This document shows positions 1 to 10,379 of a stretch of 64,000 bases of DNA, one piece after another; position 1 is the stretch's first letter; every line of letters starts with the position of its first letter. The notes beneath the pieces are model-generated. The model searched no databases, was not told the origin of the DNA, and worked only from the letters and a program-made list of their open reading frames with translations. This DNA comes from Ditylenchus dipsaci (Eukaryota; Nematoda; Chromadorea; Rhabditida; Anguinidae): NCBI GenBank assembly GCA_004194705.1, contig SADC01000298.1:99012-163011 (forward strand), in the 5' to 3' direction. The position numbers and the translations under genes were made by a program.

Positions 1-32
1 GCTGTTGGACTTGTAAGAAGTAAATTTTTCAG

Positions 33-245
33 GAACGAACGGAAAATGCCCAGTTTATAGTGATCTCGCTGAGGTGAGCTCTTGGTTTTCGAGTCCCTTT
101 TCTGGTTTACTAGTGAGTACTTTTCTGTTTTAGAAACAACATGTTTGAAAAAGGCGACCGACTAGTTGGAATCTATAAGGTCTCTGATTGTACAAAGAAT
201 GTCGTGGTAGACAATGATCCTAGAAAGTATATTGCCGTCGCTTGA
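33..245 (+). CDS. smc-4: Condensin SMC4, C-terminal exons (gene enters from the left)
   Basis: Two exons are visible: 33-73 (after a TTTTTCAG acceptor, donor GTGAGC) and 134-245 (after TTTTAG, stop TGA at 243-245). Spliced, they read ERTENAQFIVISLR then NNMFEKGDRLVGIYKVSDCT and end in KYIAVA. This is the D-loop/H-loop end of an SMC ATPase head, and the NNMFE..DRLVGIYK wording is typical of SMC4 rather than SMC2, SMC1 or SMC3. SMC4 pairs with SMC2 in condensin and compacts mitotic chromosomes using ATP. Only the last ~50 residues lie in the window, so the Walker motifs, coiled coils and hinge are to the left. The intron is 60 bp. No frameshift is seen. Identification rests on recognising the family sequence, with no alignment made. 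Confidence 0.88.
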
Positions 246-267
246 ATTAATGTTTGTAACCATTTGA

Positions 268-273
268 AATAAA
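268..273 (+). promoter_or_regulatory. Polyadenylation signal of the SMC4 gene
   Basis: A canonical AATAAA lies 23 bases after the SMC4 stop codon, a plausible poly(A) signal for a short 3' UTR. Confidence 0.6.
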
Positions 274-461
274 GTTGTAGATTTTGTGATAGTGTCTGGG
301 TCGCCATATGCGCGGCGTCTTTTCTTTAGCGGACGCTTTCTTTTCGCTCATAACATTTTTATTTTTAATCATTCGGCGAGATTTTTGGTGCGTTGTAAGG
401 AGGAGAAAAGAGGTAGTCGACTGACACCAAACATGCATAATAAGATAGAAAAGACGCTGTC

Positions 462-668
462 AAACGCAGATCGACTCAGAATTGAAAAGATTTTTTTGGT
501 ATATAGAGTCAAAAACACGGTTTTCGCTTGGTCCCCTGTGGTTTGGCCTTGCCCATCCAGAGACCATCCACAGTCCAGGACTCGAAACACAAGGGGACCA
601 AGCGAAAATCGTGTTTTTGACTTTATATACCGAAAAAATGCTTTTCAATTCTGAGTCGATCTGCGTTT
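462..668. repeat. Foldback MITE
   Basis: The stretch beginning AACGCAGATCGACTCAGAATT returns as its reverse complement at the other end. The arms continue inward through the GAGTCAAAAACACGGTTTTCG and ACCAAGCGAAAA segments. It has no coding content; short reading frames here are products of the inverted symmetry. Confidence 0.8.
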
Positions 669-750
669 ACGGAATTTTGAAAAAGTGCTTGTAAAAAGTT
701 ATGGCCAAAACAAAAGTTGCAAAATTCTTGTTACACCTGTATTGTTACAC

Positions 751-1200
751 CCTAACAAGGTTCACAGTCATTCAATCTTCCCATAAGTTTGTTCGATACC
801 TCTTCCTAATTTCCCAATTTTTTTCTTTTGGTCGCATTTTGTAGCTAAATTTAGAGCTACCCAATAAAAAATTTTCCAGCCGCAAATCTCTGAAAAACTT
901 TGATAAAAATGCGTTTCCTCTCACTCTGCCACTCACTCTAATGACTGAAAGGGAGAGTGAGAGGAAACGCATTTTATCAAAGTTTTTTCAGAGATTTGTG
1001 GCTGGAAATTTTTTATTGGGTAGCCCTGAATCTTAGCTACAAAATGTGACCAGAAGAAAAAAAATTATGAACAAAAAAGTTTACAGCCCTTCCCGCGTTA
1101 AAAAACACGGAATTTCCTCTCAGTCATTGGACGCTAGGCTTAAAGAAGATGTGTCGAACAAACTTATGGGAATATTGAATGAATGTGAATTTTGTTAGGA
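751..1200. repeat. Long foldback MITE
   Basis: The two halves are near-perfect reverse complements. The outer arms begin CCTAACAAGGTTCACAG. The inner arms meet around 947, where GAGTGAGAGGAAACGCATTT mirrors its partner. The structure would snap back into a hairpin of roughly 200 bp per arm. No open frame of interest is present. Confidence 0.85.
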
Positions 1201-1860
1201 AATTTTGTGGATTCTTATCTTAAAGAGGCAGAACGCTTATAGAAAATAGTCAAGAGAGAAAAAATTGCTGGGGAAATCTCGGACCCATTTGAAACCGGCG
1301 AAGCGTAAAGAGCTAGAAAAATGAGTACTTTAGTAGTTCAGAGAAACGAGAACATTTAGATGTCAAGTTAGATTATTAAAGTAATATGCTTTAAAGGAGC
1401 ATGCTTTCCTAGTGCAACGGCAATTGTTGATTTTTGAATTCCGGGGACATAAAAAAATAAAAATAATTATCAAATAATTTGCGCGAAATGTTTTTTAAAC
1501 GCAAACAATTTTTTTCGGCAGCCATTTTTTACTTTTCAATTGAATTTTCGGTCGGGTTCGCCGACCCGCTGTTACTTTGTGCTCGCCCATTTGGTTTTTG
1601 TGTGTAACTGGTTGAATTATAGTGACCAGTTCAATAATAGTGGCTATATTTCTATTTATGTTTTTTTCGTTTCAGATTGTTGAAAGAAAAAGCCACGTTG
1701 TTGCCTCGAAAGTAATTAGATAAGTTTTTATTGACTATTTGTCGTCTTTTTCTTTGTGTGGTTTTTGCGTTTTCAGGTTTACGTGGGATTCTTGTGATCG
1801 ACTTTGAATTCTGATGCAACAGCAGAAAGATCGAGCAAGTTATTATTTCTTGGTTTTCAG

Positions 1861-2114
1861 GATACGAGCTGGACCCTCTTTCTACGTAATACTGGCTTCG
1901 TAAGAGCATTGAACCGATCGATCAAACACGCGTTGAAAGCTCTCCGTGATACTTTGTTTAACGATGAGAAAGCTAAGGATTCTGAAATTTAAATGGTTAT
2001 TTATGATTTATCAATCATAGGTTTCAGAACACTTCGATCGGGATTGTGGGCAAGGATCAGCTGTTCAAACTTCTGGCAAAAGAAGTAATTCTAGTGTACC
2101 TCCAAGGGCGTTAG
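1861..2114 (+). pseudogene. Decayed proteasome alpha subunit (PSMA1-type) C-terminal fragment
   Basis: Exon-like piece 1861-1992 follows TTTTCAG and contains IKHALKALRDTLFNDEK. Piece 2028-2114 follows GGTTTCAG and reads NTSIGIVGKDQLFK, ending in VYLQGR and a stop. KHALKALRDTL followed by SIGIVGKD is the C-terminal signature of the 20S proteasome alpha subunit PSMA1 (alpha6). The rest of the subunit, including its N-terminal gate region, is absent. There is no clean donor between the pieces because a TAA interrupts the frame. Since it sits inside the long-TIR element it is best read as captured host sequence. The family call is from memory of the motif and is moderately firm. Confidence 0.6.
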
Positions 2115-3232
2115 TAAGAATTCGGACCTATTATTGTTGTTGCTTCTCAGAATAAAATTTTTTTGTTTGTTGTCCTGCTACTTGTTTCTAGTACTTTACA
2201 CTGTTCTTGTGCTAGCCGGAAGAAGGTTTTTTCATTGTCACTGTTCGATTTTCACCACGGTACAACACCAAATTGCTTGATTCTCATCACAACTTTCCAG
2301 TACTTTTAACGTTACCAAAACAAGTGAGTTTGCAATACTCGGATGTTATGATTCATTCTATAATTAATGCTTCGCTCATAGTGGCTAGTCGAAGAGTGTA
2401 CTCACAGTACATGTCGGGGTCGATGCTGCTCACACTCCTTAGTTTAGGTCGAGGTTGATGTCGCTGAGTGACCCATTATACCTGAAAATAAGAAACATGA
2501 AATAGAGCAGGTCACTATGGTAAATAATATGTGACTTATAATCACTTTCGCTAGGCAGCCTCTTACATGAAGTTGACGTGCTCCGACAGTTATGTTACAT
2601 AGGCCTAGCCATACTGTCTTGGGATGTAGCACGAAGGCACATAGAAAGTTACGCTACGCAGGCATGTGCACGCGCTGTACTTTTAGTGATTTCGGTCAAA
2701 TTACTTTCATCACAACCCGTGATGGATTTCGAAATTTACGGCCTGAGCATGCAGGCCCGTGCACATGCCTGACACTAAGACAACACACAATTGGTAACGT
2801 CAATAGCTTTCACATAGACGAAAAGAATACATGTGTAGCTACTTTATGAATTTGACGATCAATCAAGTGATGACTATGCCAAGCCGTATGCAGCGGCAGT
2901 GAAAATTCGTTTACAAAAAAAGAGTTACGTGACCAGAGAACCTAAAACAGAAACAGTAACTATTAGGCGCCACTGGAATATATCTACCCCAAAAAAACGC
3001 TACTGGAATAAACTCCATGCTCTCAATAATTCAGGTTTAGACTCAGGACTTAGCCATTACTAACAAGGTCTTTTGCACAACCTTTTTTCAAAAATGGTAG
3101 TTTTAGGTACTTTCTAAAAATGATTGAGCGGAGGGGGGGGTTTATTCCAGTTGAGGTAATGAAGCTAGAAAAAGCAACGGAAAATTAGAGGTTATCATCA
3201 TGTAACTGTCCATCTAGTTGTTAGCATTTCAG

Positions 3233-3539
3233 ATCTTACTGGTCCAACTAAAGCTCTCCTACAACGATGATACTGACATGAAAATGCAAAAAATAGTTAC
3301 CGGAAAACCACCAGTCAGAAGCATCGATTCGTGTGGACGTCTCCACAGCACTTCAACAGACAGAGAGCACAAGACTGAAGCAACTGCTGAAGGAGAATAG
3401 ACAAGCCGAGTTTCCATCACTAAAAAACTTAACCATAGAAGACGTAAAAAGCTATATGAAGACAAAAGACCTACCGAATCTTGAAGATTTGCTTACTGTG
3501 GTTTTATTCAAAAAAGAGGAGACCTTCGATGAGATTTAG
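3233..3539 (+). pseudogene. Unrecognised frameshifted reading frame inside the long-TIR element
   Basis: After a CATTTCAG acceptor the frame reads ILLVQLKLSYNDDTDMK. A shift near 3330 then continues with an acidic/basic helical stretch (LKQLLKENRQAEF, LTIEDVKSYMKTK, LEDLLTVVLFKKEE) to a TAG at 3537-3539. The two halves join if one base is gained or lost. Composition suggests coiled coil. I do not recognise the family. It may be a second captured host fragment or part of the element's own protein. Confidence 0.4.
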
Positions 3540-3967
3540 CTGATGACGAGTAGGAGCATCACCAAGCATCATGTTGATAGCTATGTCCTAAAAAGCCAAG
3601 AAAGGAAAAGCAAAGGACGACAAATAGTCAATAAAAACTTATCTAATTACTTTCGAGGCAACAACGTGGCTTTTTCTTTCAACAATCTGAAACGAAAAAA
3701 ACATAAATAGAAATATAGCCACTATTATTGAACTGGTCACTATAATTCAACCAGTTACACACAAAAACCAAATGGGCGAGCACAAAGTAACAGCGGGTCG
3801 GCGAACCGACCGAAAATTCAATTGAAAAGTAAAAAATGGCTGCCGAAAAAAATTGTTTGCGTTTAAAAAACATTTCGCGCAAATTATTTGATAATTATTT
3901 TTATTTTTTTTATGTCCCGGGAATTCAAAAATCAACAATTGCCGTTGCACTAGGAAAGCATGCTCTT

Positions 3968-4343
3968 TTAAAGGGGGGGGAAGCTATTTAGCTTTGAAAA
4001 AGTGGCTTCCATGGCGCAGTGCGTATGTGCTCGCGTTTTTTGGCCCAAAGTGGTGTTTTTTTGGTGTTGCAGGTTCAATCCCATGTAGGGGCACAGTGTT
4101 TTTTTAGGCTTGTTTGGCCAGTTTAGAGGTAATTAGACTTTTTTGACGCAAGATTCAGAATTGGCGACTCAAAATTACCTCTAAACTGGCCAAACAAGCC
4201 AAAAAAGTGTGCCACTACGTGAGTTTGAACCTGCAACACCAAAAAACACCATTTTGGGCCAAAAAACGCGAGCACTTACGCACTGCACCATGGAAGCCAC
4301 TTTTTCAAACCTAAATGGCTTCCAACCCCCCCCTTTTAAGTTT
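3968..4343. repeat. Inverted pair of tRNA-like SINE units (foldback)
   Basis: The left arm holds a Pol III A-box-like TGGCGCAGTGCG near 4012 and a B-box-like GGTTCAATCCC at 4072-4082, about 50 bases apart. The right arm is its reverse complement, centred near 4160. Runs of G and C close the outer ends. The tRNA-like promoter with no foldable acceptor stem suggests a tRNA-derived SINE, here doubled head to head. Confidence 0.65.
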
Positions 4344-5920
4344 TTTGATTTATTCCCCTTGATCTATTTTATTAGACAAATTACATAAAAATTTACTCTT
4401 ATAATGTATCAGCCACACACATAGGCCAAAAAATTTGACCTCTTAAGACCGAACCTAATTTTTTTTATTGAGCTGCCAAAGTACGGCCCGTGCACATGCT
4501 TGGTGTCAAAATCCCAATGGGCTTTTATTCCGGAAAGCTTTTTTTGTCAACTCACTAATCAAAACTCACTAACCAAAAGGAACAAGAATGAGACCAACTG
4601 CTGTCAAACAAGAGGGCACACACACAGGATTGCCAATGGCGTCTCCTCCTCCTCTACAATCACCCCACCTAGCACTGGTGTGGTGCCCTAAAGGGAGGGG
4701 GGGGCACACCCACACTCTAACCAAGGAACTGAGGCATGCATTACAATAGAGGGCGGACAGTCTCTTTCCCTCTTTTTTGGTCGTTGTCCTAATTCTTGTG
4801 CTGGAGGACCAGTATCCTTTGGGCTTGCCTTGCCGGTGGCCTTGCTGCAGGATGGTTGTAGGGGCAGACAGGTAGGTGGGGAGGGCATGTATTCATTCAC
4901 TGTTTTTTCACCTTGCTGGTTTATTGTGAGGTAGTGAAAGAGGGATGCAGAGATAAGAGCAAAGAGGCTGGGAAGAGACTAGTGCTGGCAGGCCTACTCC
5001 TGCTGGTTGTCGTCCCTCCTGATTTTGTTGGTATATTTATTCAAATGTATTTTTAGGATATTTTGGCGACCCGACATTTTCTACTATTAATAGAATTTGT
5101 CGCGCGACATTTCTACTAATAGTGGAAAATGTCTGGTCGCCATATTTTTTATTAGAAATAATTTTGGGCAAACATATTATTTTGGATCAATTACAGTTCT
5201 AGGAAACCACCCAGATGGGGCATTTTACAAGCATTTAAAAATCGCAAAATTTTGAGGTCGATCTAGAGATTTTTGTTGGTTGCTAACCAAACTTTAAAAA
5301 TGGAATTGAAAGAATATCTTGGAATGTTATTTCTGCCCAAGCTAACAACTTCGATTGCCACTAAGCGCATAACGATTTTTTCGTGCGTGTGCTTTCTTCG
5401 TAATTTTCCTACTAAAAGCGGAAATAAATTTTATTGTAATCCAGTCCATCACTTGTAGCCTGTGAATGTTAAATTTAATTGGACACAAAGAGAGTTTGAG
5501 TGTTGACCAGAGAAAAAAACTTGTATAAAATGAAAGGGAGAATTCGTCGAATTTGATTGTGCCTCAAGTTCTCTTGATCATTGCATTGGGAGAAATCGAC
5601 AAACAACTATTCTAGTGCATGGCCAGTGACGTTGGTTCTAGGCTACACACAAACCAACCACCTTCTTCCGATATGCTAATTGGATCTGGACCAGATTTTG
5701 GGGGCAAACCGATTTCTTGCCGCAAAACACCTTTTTCTTGCTGTAAAAAACAATTTTTCCGCGAATTTTTTCTTGTTGTAAAACGACTTTCCACGGCAAA
5801 AGAAAATATGCATAGTAGCAGAAAAAAGTATTTTAGCGGCAAATGAAAGTTTTTTACGGCGAAAATTTATGCGGCTAAAATGCCCAGATGTTGGTCTTTA
5901 AATGACCATCGCCGTTTATG
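4344..5920. other. Gene-poor stretch
   Basis: I see no supportable gene. The interval around 4590-5030 is less AT-rich and contains simple C- and G-rich tracts. A short foldback lies at 5046-5153, where GGCGACC...GACATTTTC mirrors itself. At 5225-5280 there is a fragment resembling the interior of the TA-flanked MITE family described below. Confidence 0.5.
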
Positions 5921-6004
5921 ACAATGGCAATTTCGAGTTTTTGAATTCGCGGGGACAGCTTAAAATATATTTCGAATTAATTTTTGTTTGCGATTAAAAT
6001 TTGT

Positions 6005-6370
6005 TCAAAATAAAGAACTACTAGGCGAACTGGCGCCCTCTCGAGCGCCTGCGTCATGAAAGTGAAGTGTAGTGTAGTACAGCACTACAGTGCCAATCGG
6101 GCCGTAAACCCACTTCACGTGATTAGCGGCGAATTCGCCTGTGGAAATTTTACATTCCAGAATGTCTTTGTGGATTGTTTCCACCATTAGTCTTGTGCCA
6201 TTGCACAAACAAGCTGCGGGATTGAGATTTCTTGTTAGGATCACAGAGCAGCCTTTTGTCAACTTGAGTTCATGAGGAGGAAGTCCCGATTCATTCAGTG
6301 AATGCAAAAATTCCGTCGGTACTTCCCACTTTTAAAAATCCACCGTTTGATAGCTCATTTTGTAGCTGAG
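6005..6370 (-). pseudogene. Helitron helicase (PIF1-like) C-terminal remnant
   Basis: Read on the minus strand, the frame gives SYQTVDF, an in-frame stop, then KWEVPTEFLHSLNESGLPPH, ELKLTKGCSVILTRNLNP, LCNGTRLMV and ILTG-like ECKISTGEF. The order PTEFL-SL-SGLPPH-L-KG-NL-P-LCNGTRL is the classic C-terminal region of the PIF1-like helicase of Helitron rolling-circle transposons. It lacks the Walker A/B motifs and the Rep nuclease, carries a stop between the PTEFL segment and its upstream neighbour, and degenerates after the VKWVYG segment. It is a dead fragment. The flank to its left at 5927-6004 resembles the long-TIR element end. Confidence 0.8.
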
Positions 6371-6645
6371 GTTCTTTAGTGTTCACCATTATAAAACATC
6401 GACACCGAATTTCTTACGAAAATTGTTTCTAGATGGGGTTTGAATTCAAAATTTTATTCAAGAATCCACCTGAGAAACCACTGGGGTTTGAGCTTGTCCG
6501 AGGCAGTTTAACGCAGTTTTCGGTTTTAGATGTGCTATGTGAAACGATTAAACCCGAATTATCAGTAAGTTAGTATATTTTTCGGAACCCAACTCATCAA
6601 TTTGTTCAGAAGCACTTTCAAATGACAAATAATGTTTGTAGAGTC

Positions 6646-6814
6646 TAGGGTTGGTTGATTGGTAATTACCCGGTAATTACCTGGGTAATTACCCGGGTAA
6701 TTACCCGGAAAATACTTTTCCGGCCTTATTTCTCCGTAATTACTTGGGTAATTACCCACAAACACCGGGTAATTACCCGGAGAAATACTTTTTCCGGAGA
6801 ATTACCCAACCCTA
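6646..6814. mobile_element. 169-bp hAT-type MITE made of GGTAATTACC palindromes
   Basis: The ends are TAGGGTTGG and CCAACCCTA, flanked by a perfect 8-bp duplication GTAGAGTC (6638-6645 and 6815-6822). The body is mostly repeated GGTAATTACC or TAATTACCCGG units, themselves palindromic. No coding capacity. An 8-bp duplication with short inverted ends is the hAT signature. Confidence 0.88.
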
Positions 6815-7105
6815 GTAGAGTCTATAGTTTCGATTACAATAGCAACTAATCTATACATGTAGATATGTTGATGACCTGTACACCCCAAGGGCCGGCTGTG
6901 ACCACTTACAAACCAACGCCGAAGCTAGATTAGTGTTTTCCGTTCAAATGCCCTCCCCTATAGATGTAGATGCCTGAGGGCAAGTCATGCTATTGCCTGG
7001 CTTTCCTCTTCTCAACTTTCTTAGAACAGTTAATTTCAAATCCTAAGGCGTTCTTCTAGTCATATTTGCCTTCTTTTTGTTGTAATTTACTGTGTTCTTT
7101 ATGTA

Positions 7106-7240
7106 ACGTATTTCCTCTGATAGAACCGCTTGTTTTTTGACTATGATTTTGGAGTTAGGGCCATTTTTGATTTACAATTTCGTTATTTTTAGGCATCCGA
7201 AAATAAAGCCCTCAGGGGGGCTCCATTAGAGCAAATACGG
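7106..7240. mobile_element. Short copy of the TA-flanked CCGTATTT MITE family
   Basis: The left end ACGTATTTCCTCTGATAG and right end TTAGAGCAAATACGG match the family ends seen at 18169, 40458, 54663, 55741 and 62177. This copy is only about 135 bp and appears internally deleted. Confidence 0.55.
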
Positions 7241-7329
7241 TATGTAACATTTTTATTCAAGAACTTACTACAAAATTTGTTTATTTTTTTCAAAATGCCA
7301 ATAGCATCTTAAAGGAGGGGGAAAGCCAT

Positions 7330-7410
7330 TTAGGTTTGTAAAAGTGGCTTCCGTGGCCCAAAATGGTGTTTCAGGTTCGATCCCACGTGGTGGCATGCTA
7401 TTTATTTTGG
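7330..7410 (+). repeat. Partial tRNA-like SINE unit
   Basis: GTGGCTTCCGTGGC followed by the B-box-like GGTTCGATCCCACGTGG repeats the sequence of the left arm of the 3968-4343 pair, with the A-box part shortened. Confidence 0.5.
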
Positions 7411-7819
7411 CTTGTTTGACCAGTTCTAAGGGTAATTTGGGTCACTGAATAGGCTAAATAGGCTGAAAATCCTGACGGGGGAATGTCCATAACTTTTTTC
7501 AAGGTGATTTTTCAAAATTATGTTTTTGCAGATCGATTTTTCTCGCCGACAATATTTTTTCGCCAGAAACATGATTTTTGCTGGACCGCCCCCCCCCCCT
7601 GTAGATTTGGTCCTGGTCTCTGGGTTGACCCTGGGCCCGCAATCCAAAACAGGCGAGACCAAGCAAAACCCGTGTTTTCGAAATTGTAAACCAACAAAAT
7701 ATTGTCGGCGAAAAATTTGGCGATTTCTTGTTATACCCTGTATATGGCCTAATCTATTGGATTTTGTTATTTGTTTTGGTTTGACGTTTGAGAAACAGAT
7801 TTAAGTCCGTTTTAAAGGA

Positions 7820-8002
7820 CCATACTTGTCCCGGGATACAACACCACCCAAGGTTCCTGAATACAATATTGCCTAAGGGACCGACCCTACGATGGTGTTT
7901 TATCGAGGGTTCACTTGACTCAATTTTAGTCAAAGCTAACCAAATCGGTCCATTTTCGGGTGGTATTATATCGAGGGTGGTGTTGTATCCAGGTTCGACT
8001 GT
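7820..8002. repeat. Degenerate pogo/Tigger-like MITE end
   Basis: It ends in AGGTTCGACTG followed by TA, matching the CAGTCGAACCTCG end of the element at 63340-63804. The preceding text contains repeated TATCGAGGGT units. The left end is not clear. Confidence 0.4.
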
Positions 8003-8628
8003 ATCATAGTCATCATAATTGAAATTTCTCGATGGATGAATTTACCTAGAGCCACTACAAACAGCCCAATCTAAATGTTGCACCCCCGCATCATCATTTG
8101 CCCTCAAAACTTTCTCCTTTTTTGTCTCTTACAGTTGTTGTGATCAAACAAGTTATTATTATTATGGAGTGTGAAAGTGTGAGCCAAGCAGTGGTAGCAT
8201 TACACAACAACACCATCCCCACCGCCGCGAGACTGCAGGGATTATAGTCCCAGCATTCCCCTCCAGTGCTCCCTTATCCCCCTCCAACCTTGTTCAGCCT
8301 AACAAACTTTCCTTTCAACGACCTTTCCTCCTCATTCCCCACACAAAAACAGAGCTGAGGAGGAGAAGGAGGCAGAGAGACTCGATTGGACTCACCTGCA
8401 GTGTGTGCGCCTCTATAATCTAGTCTCGACTAGAGGGGAGGCAGGCCAATCAACCGGCCTCAAGGGAGCTCTCTTTTGTACACACACACATCCCCTCTCC
8501 ACTCTTTGCTTTGACTGCTGCTGGTGATGGTGGTATAGGAATGAGGTTGAGCAGCAACCAAAGTCCTCAACCACATTATTGAATTTTGTATGCTTAGTAT
8601 ATTTGGCTAGTGGATTTAGGGCTTAAAC
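8003..8628. other. Non-coding stretch, less AT-rich
   Basis: Positions 8150-8560 are richer in GC than the surroundings, with purine tracts (GAGGAGGAGAAGGAGG) and CA runs, but no reading frame. It lies about 6 kb upstream of the AP-2 gene and could be regulatory DNA or a 5' untranslated exon; nothing here decides that. Confidence 0.3.
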
Positions 8629-9022
8629 TAGAGCTGTGCATCGGGATTTCGGGATTTAACTTTGAATGCGTTTTTGACCCCCTTTTTGACGGAAATTCAT
8701 GGCTGGAAATTTTAGACGCTATGTGCTACTTTTTATTCTCCCATCCATTGGTTCTCATGGTTTTTGTATTTTATTAGAAAATTTTCGATCTGCAACCCTG
8801 AATCCCGAAATCGACAAATCGGGATCCCGAAATCCTCAATTTCGGGATTCAAGGTTGCAGGTCAAAAATTTTCATACAAAACAGAAAAAGTAAAAGAACC
8901 AATCGATAGAGGAATAAAAAGTAGCATATAGCGTCTGAAATTTTCAGCTATGAATTTCCGTCAAAAAGTGGGTCAAAAATGTGTTAGAAAGTAAAATCCC
9001 GAAATCCCGATGCACAGCTCTA
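8629..9022. mobile_element. hAT-type MITE, CGGGATTTC motif, 394 bp
   Basis: It starts TAGAGCTGTGCATCGGG and ends CCCGATGCACAGCTCTA. Flanks are GCTTAAAC and GCTGAAAC, an 8-bp duplication with one mismatch. The subterminal region repeats CGGGATTTCGGGATT-like units, and the interior folds back. The terminal TAGAGCTGTGCA closely matches the ends of the coding hAT at 26335-29100, so that family could mobilise it. Confidence 0.82.
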
Positions 9023-9369
9023 GCTGAAACCTAGTATTTTTTATTACTTATAATTAGACATAAATATTTTTTGTGTTTTTTGAGATTGTTGTCAGATGCT
9101 TGTTTTTCAATTTACGAATTGTCGGTTTTCGCAGTTTGGTTTAATAGTGCTAATAAGTAGGGGTTGCAATTTATAGGAAACTGAATGGTTACAAAAACAA
9201 ACGCGATGATAAAATCGGTGGTCATCGTTTTTTTATTTAAAAAATATCAACTTCTTGTAGGTGGTTTTCGCTATCATTCGAAATTAAGATTTTTCAAAAA
9301 AAGTTCCACTCGGTTTACTCAAAACTAAATATAATACTGCTACGAAACGAATTTTTTAGAGCGTACTTT

Positions 9370-9664
9370 TATGGGGACGTAATCGTTTCGCCAATAAAAC
9401 TTCTGCCAATGAGATCACTTCGCCAATGGTATATTTTCGCCAATAGCTTCTTTTCTGAAGTACTCTTATATCTTTGTGAGGCAAGTTACCACTGATTTTG
9501 TAGCTCATCTCACTGGCTACAAAAAGGTTGGTCATTTGCCTGAAAAAGAGATAATAGGCTCGAGAAAGAAGCTATTGGCGGAAACATACCACTGGCAAAG
9601 TGATCCATTGACGAAAAGATCGCATTGGCAAAATTTTCATTGGCGAAACGATTACGCCCCCTTT
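9370..9664. repeat. Foldback with TCGCCAATG units
   Basis: GGGGACGTAATCGTTTCGCC on the left mirrors GGCGAAACGATTACGCCCC on the right. CGCCAAT or ATTGGCG recurs many times between them. Confidence 0.7.
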
Positions 9665-9990
9665 TGAGGGGTCCGATCCGTTGAAAAGACGTGCTTCATA
9701 AAAACACATTTTTTTTGCAAAATTCAATCGGAAATTTGGATTCCAGAAAGTGCAAGTTTGAGTCACATTCAGGCCGGGCCTGCCGAGGCAGGCTGAGTAC
9801 GTGTGAGCACGGGATTAATACCGTAATCATTATGGTATGTGGAAAATGGACTGAGTAGACTCGAATTCGCGACCTCCGCGATTCAAAATTTCTGCTAACT
9901 TTTTTAATTTTTTTGTGGCACAAAAACTTTGCTGCAACACAGTACTCCATCAAAATCTACTTTTTTTCAGTAGGCCCGAAGAAATTAAAT

Positions 9991-10165
9991 TTTAGCTGAG
10001 ATTCTAGGCTACAGAACCGATATTAATATTAATTAATATTTTAGAAAAGTCGACGAATTTTCTAAAGACTGCTTAATTTTTGAGTAACTGATCTGCTCTT
10101 AGAAAATTCATCAAAAAATATCTCCGAATATTAATATCCGTTCTTTACCTTAGAATCTTAGCTAC
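9991..10165. repeat. Foldback MITE
   Basis: TTTAGCTGAGATTCTA at the left returns as TAGAATCTTAGCTA at the right. ATTAATATTAATTAATATT and its partner form the inner arms. Confidence 0.6.
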
Positions 10166-10379
10166 AATAATAAAATTCTTCATGCCGACTCGTGTATAAA
10201 AAAGTGGGTTCGGACCGACGCGGGACGGCTGAAATCGCCAGCTCGTGCCCATCCCTGACTCCTCATACATGTTATGCTTCTCCTAAATCTAATATATAAC
10301 TCATTGAATTTTTTCTTCAACTGACTGTGTATTTGTTCCTCATAGTTAATCAACTTCCCGAAATTTTCACAGTCAACCA

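Larger units (their letters stand above)
1390..3972. mobile_element. 2.6 kb element with ~370-bp terminal inverted repeats
   Basis: Positions 1390-1755 and 3608-3972 are near-identical inverted copies. They begin GAGCATGCTTTCCTAGTGC and run inward through GCAACGGCAATTGTTGATTT, GGTCGGGTTCGCCGACC and the TTATTGACTATTTGTCGTC segment. Ends this long are seen in MULE-type and a few other DNA transposons. I see no transposase inside, only a decayed proteasome-alpha-like piece and an unrecognised reading frame, so it looks like a non-autonomous, gene-capturing element. A related end-like stretch (gaattcgcggggacag) recurs at 5927-6010. No target duplication was identified. Confidence 0.8.

Noticed and set aside
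6655..6849. Small proteins with repeated VITRVIT or GNYPGNYPG
   Set aside because: They translate the GGTAATTACC palindromes of a MITE.
8150..8560. CpG-island promoter of the AP-2 gene
   Set aside because: The stretch is GC-richer, but there is no transcript or motif evidence and it is 6 kb away with repeats between; left as uninterpreted.
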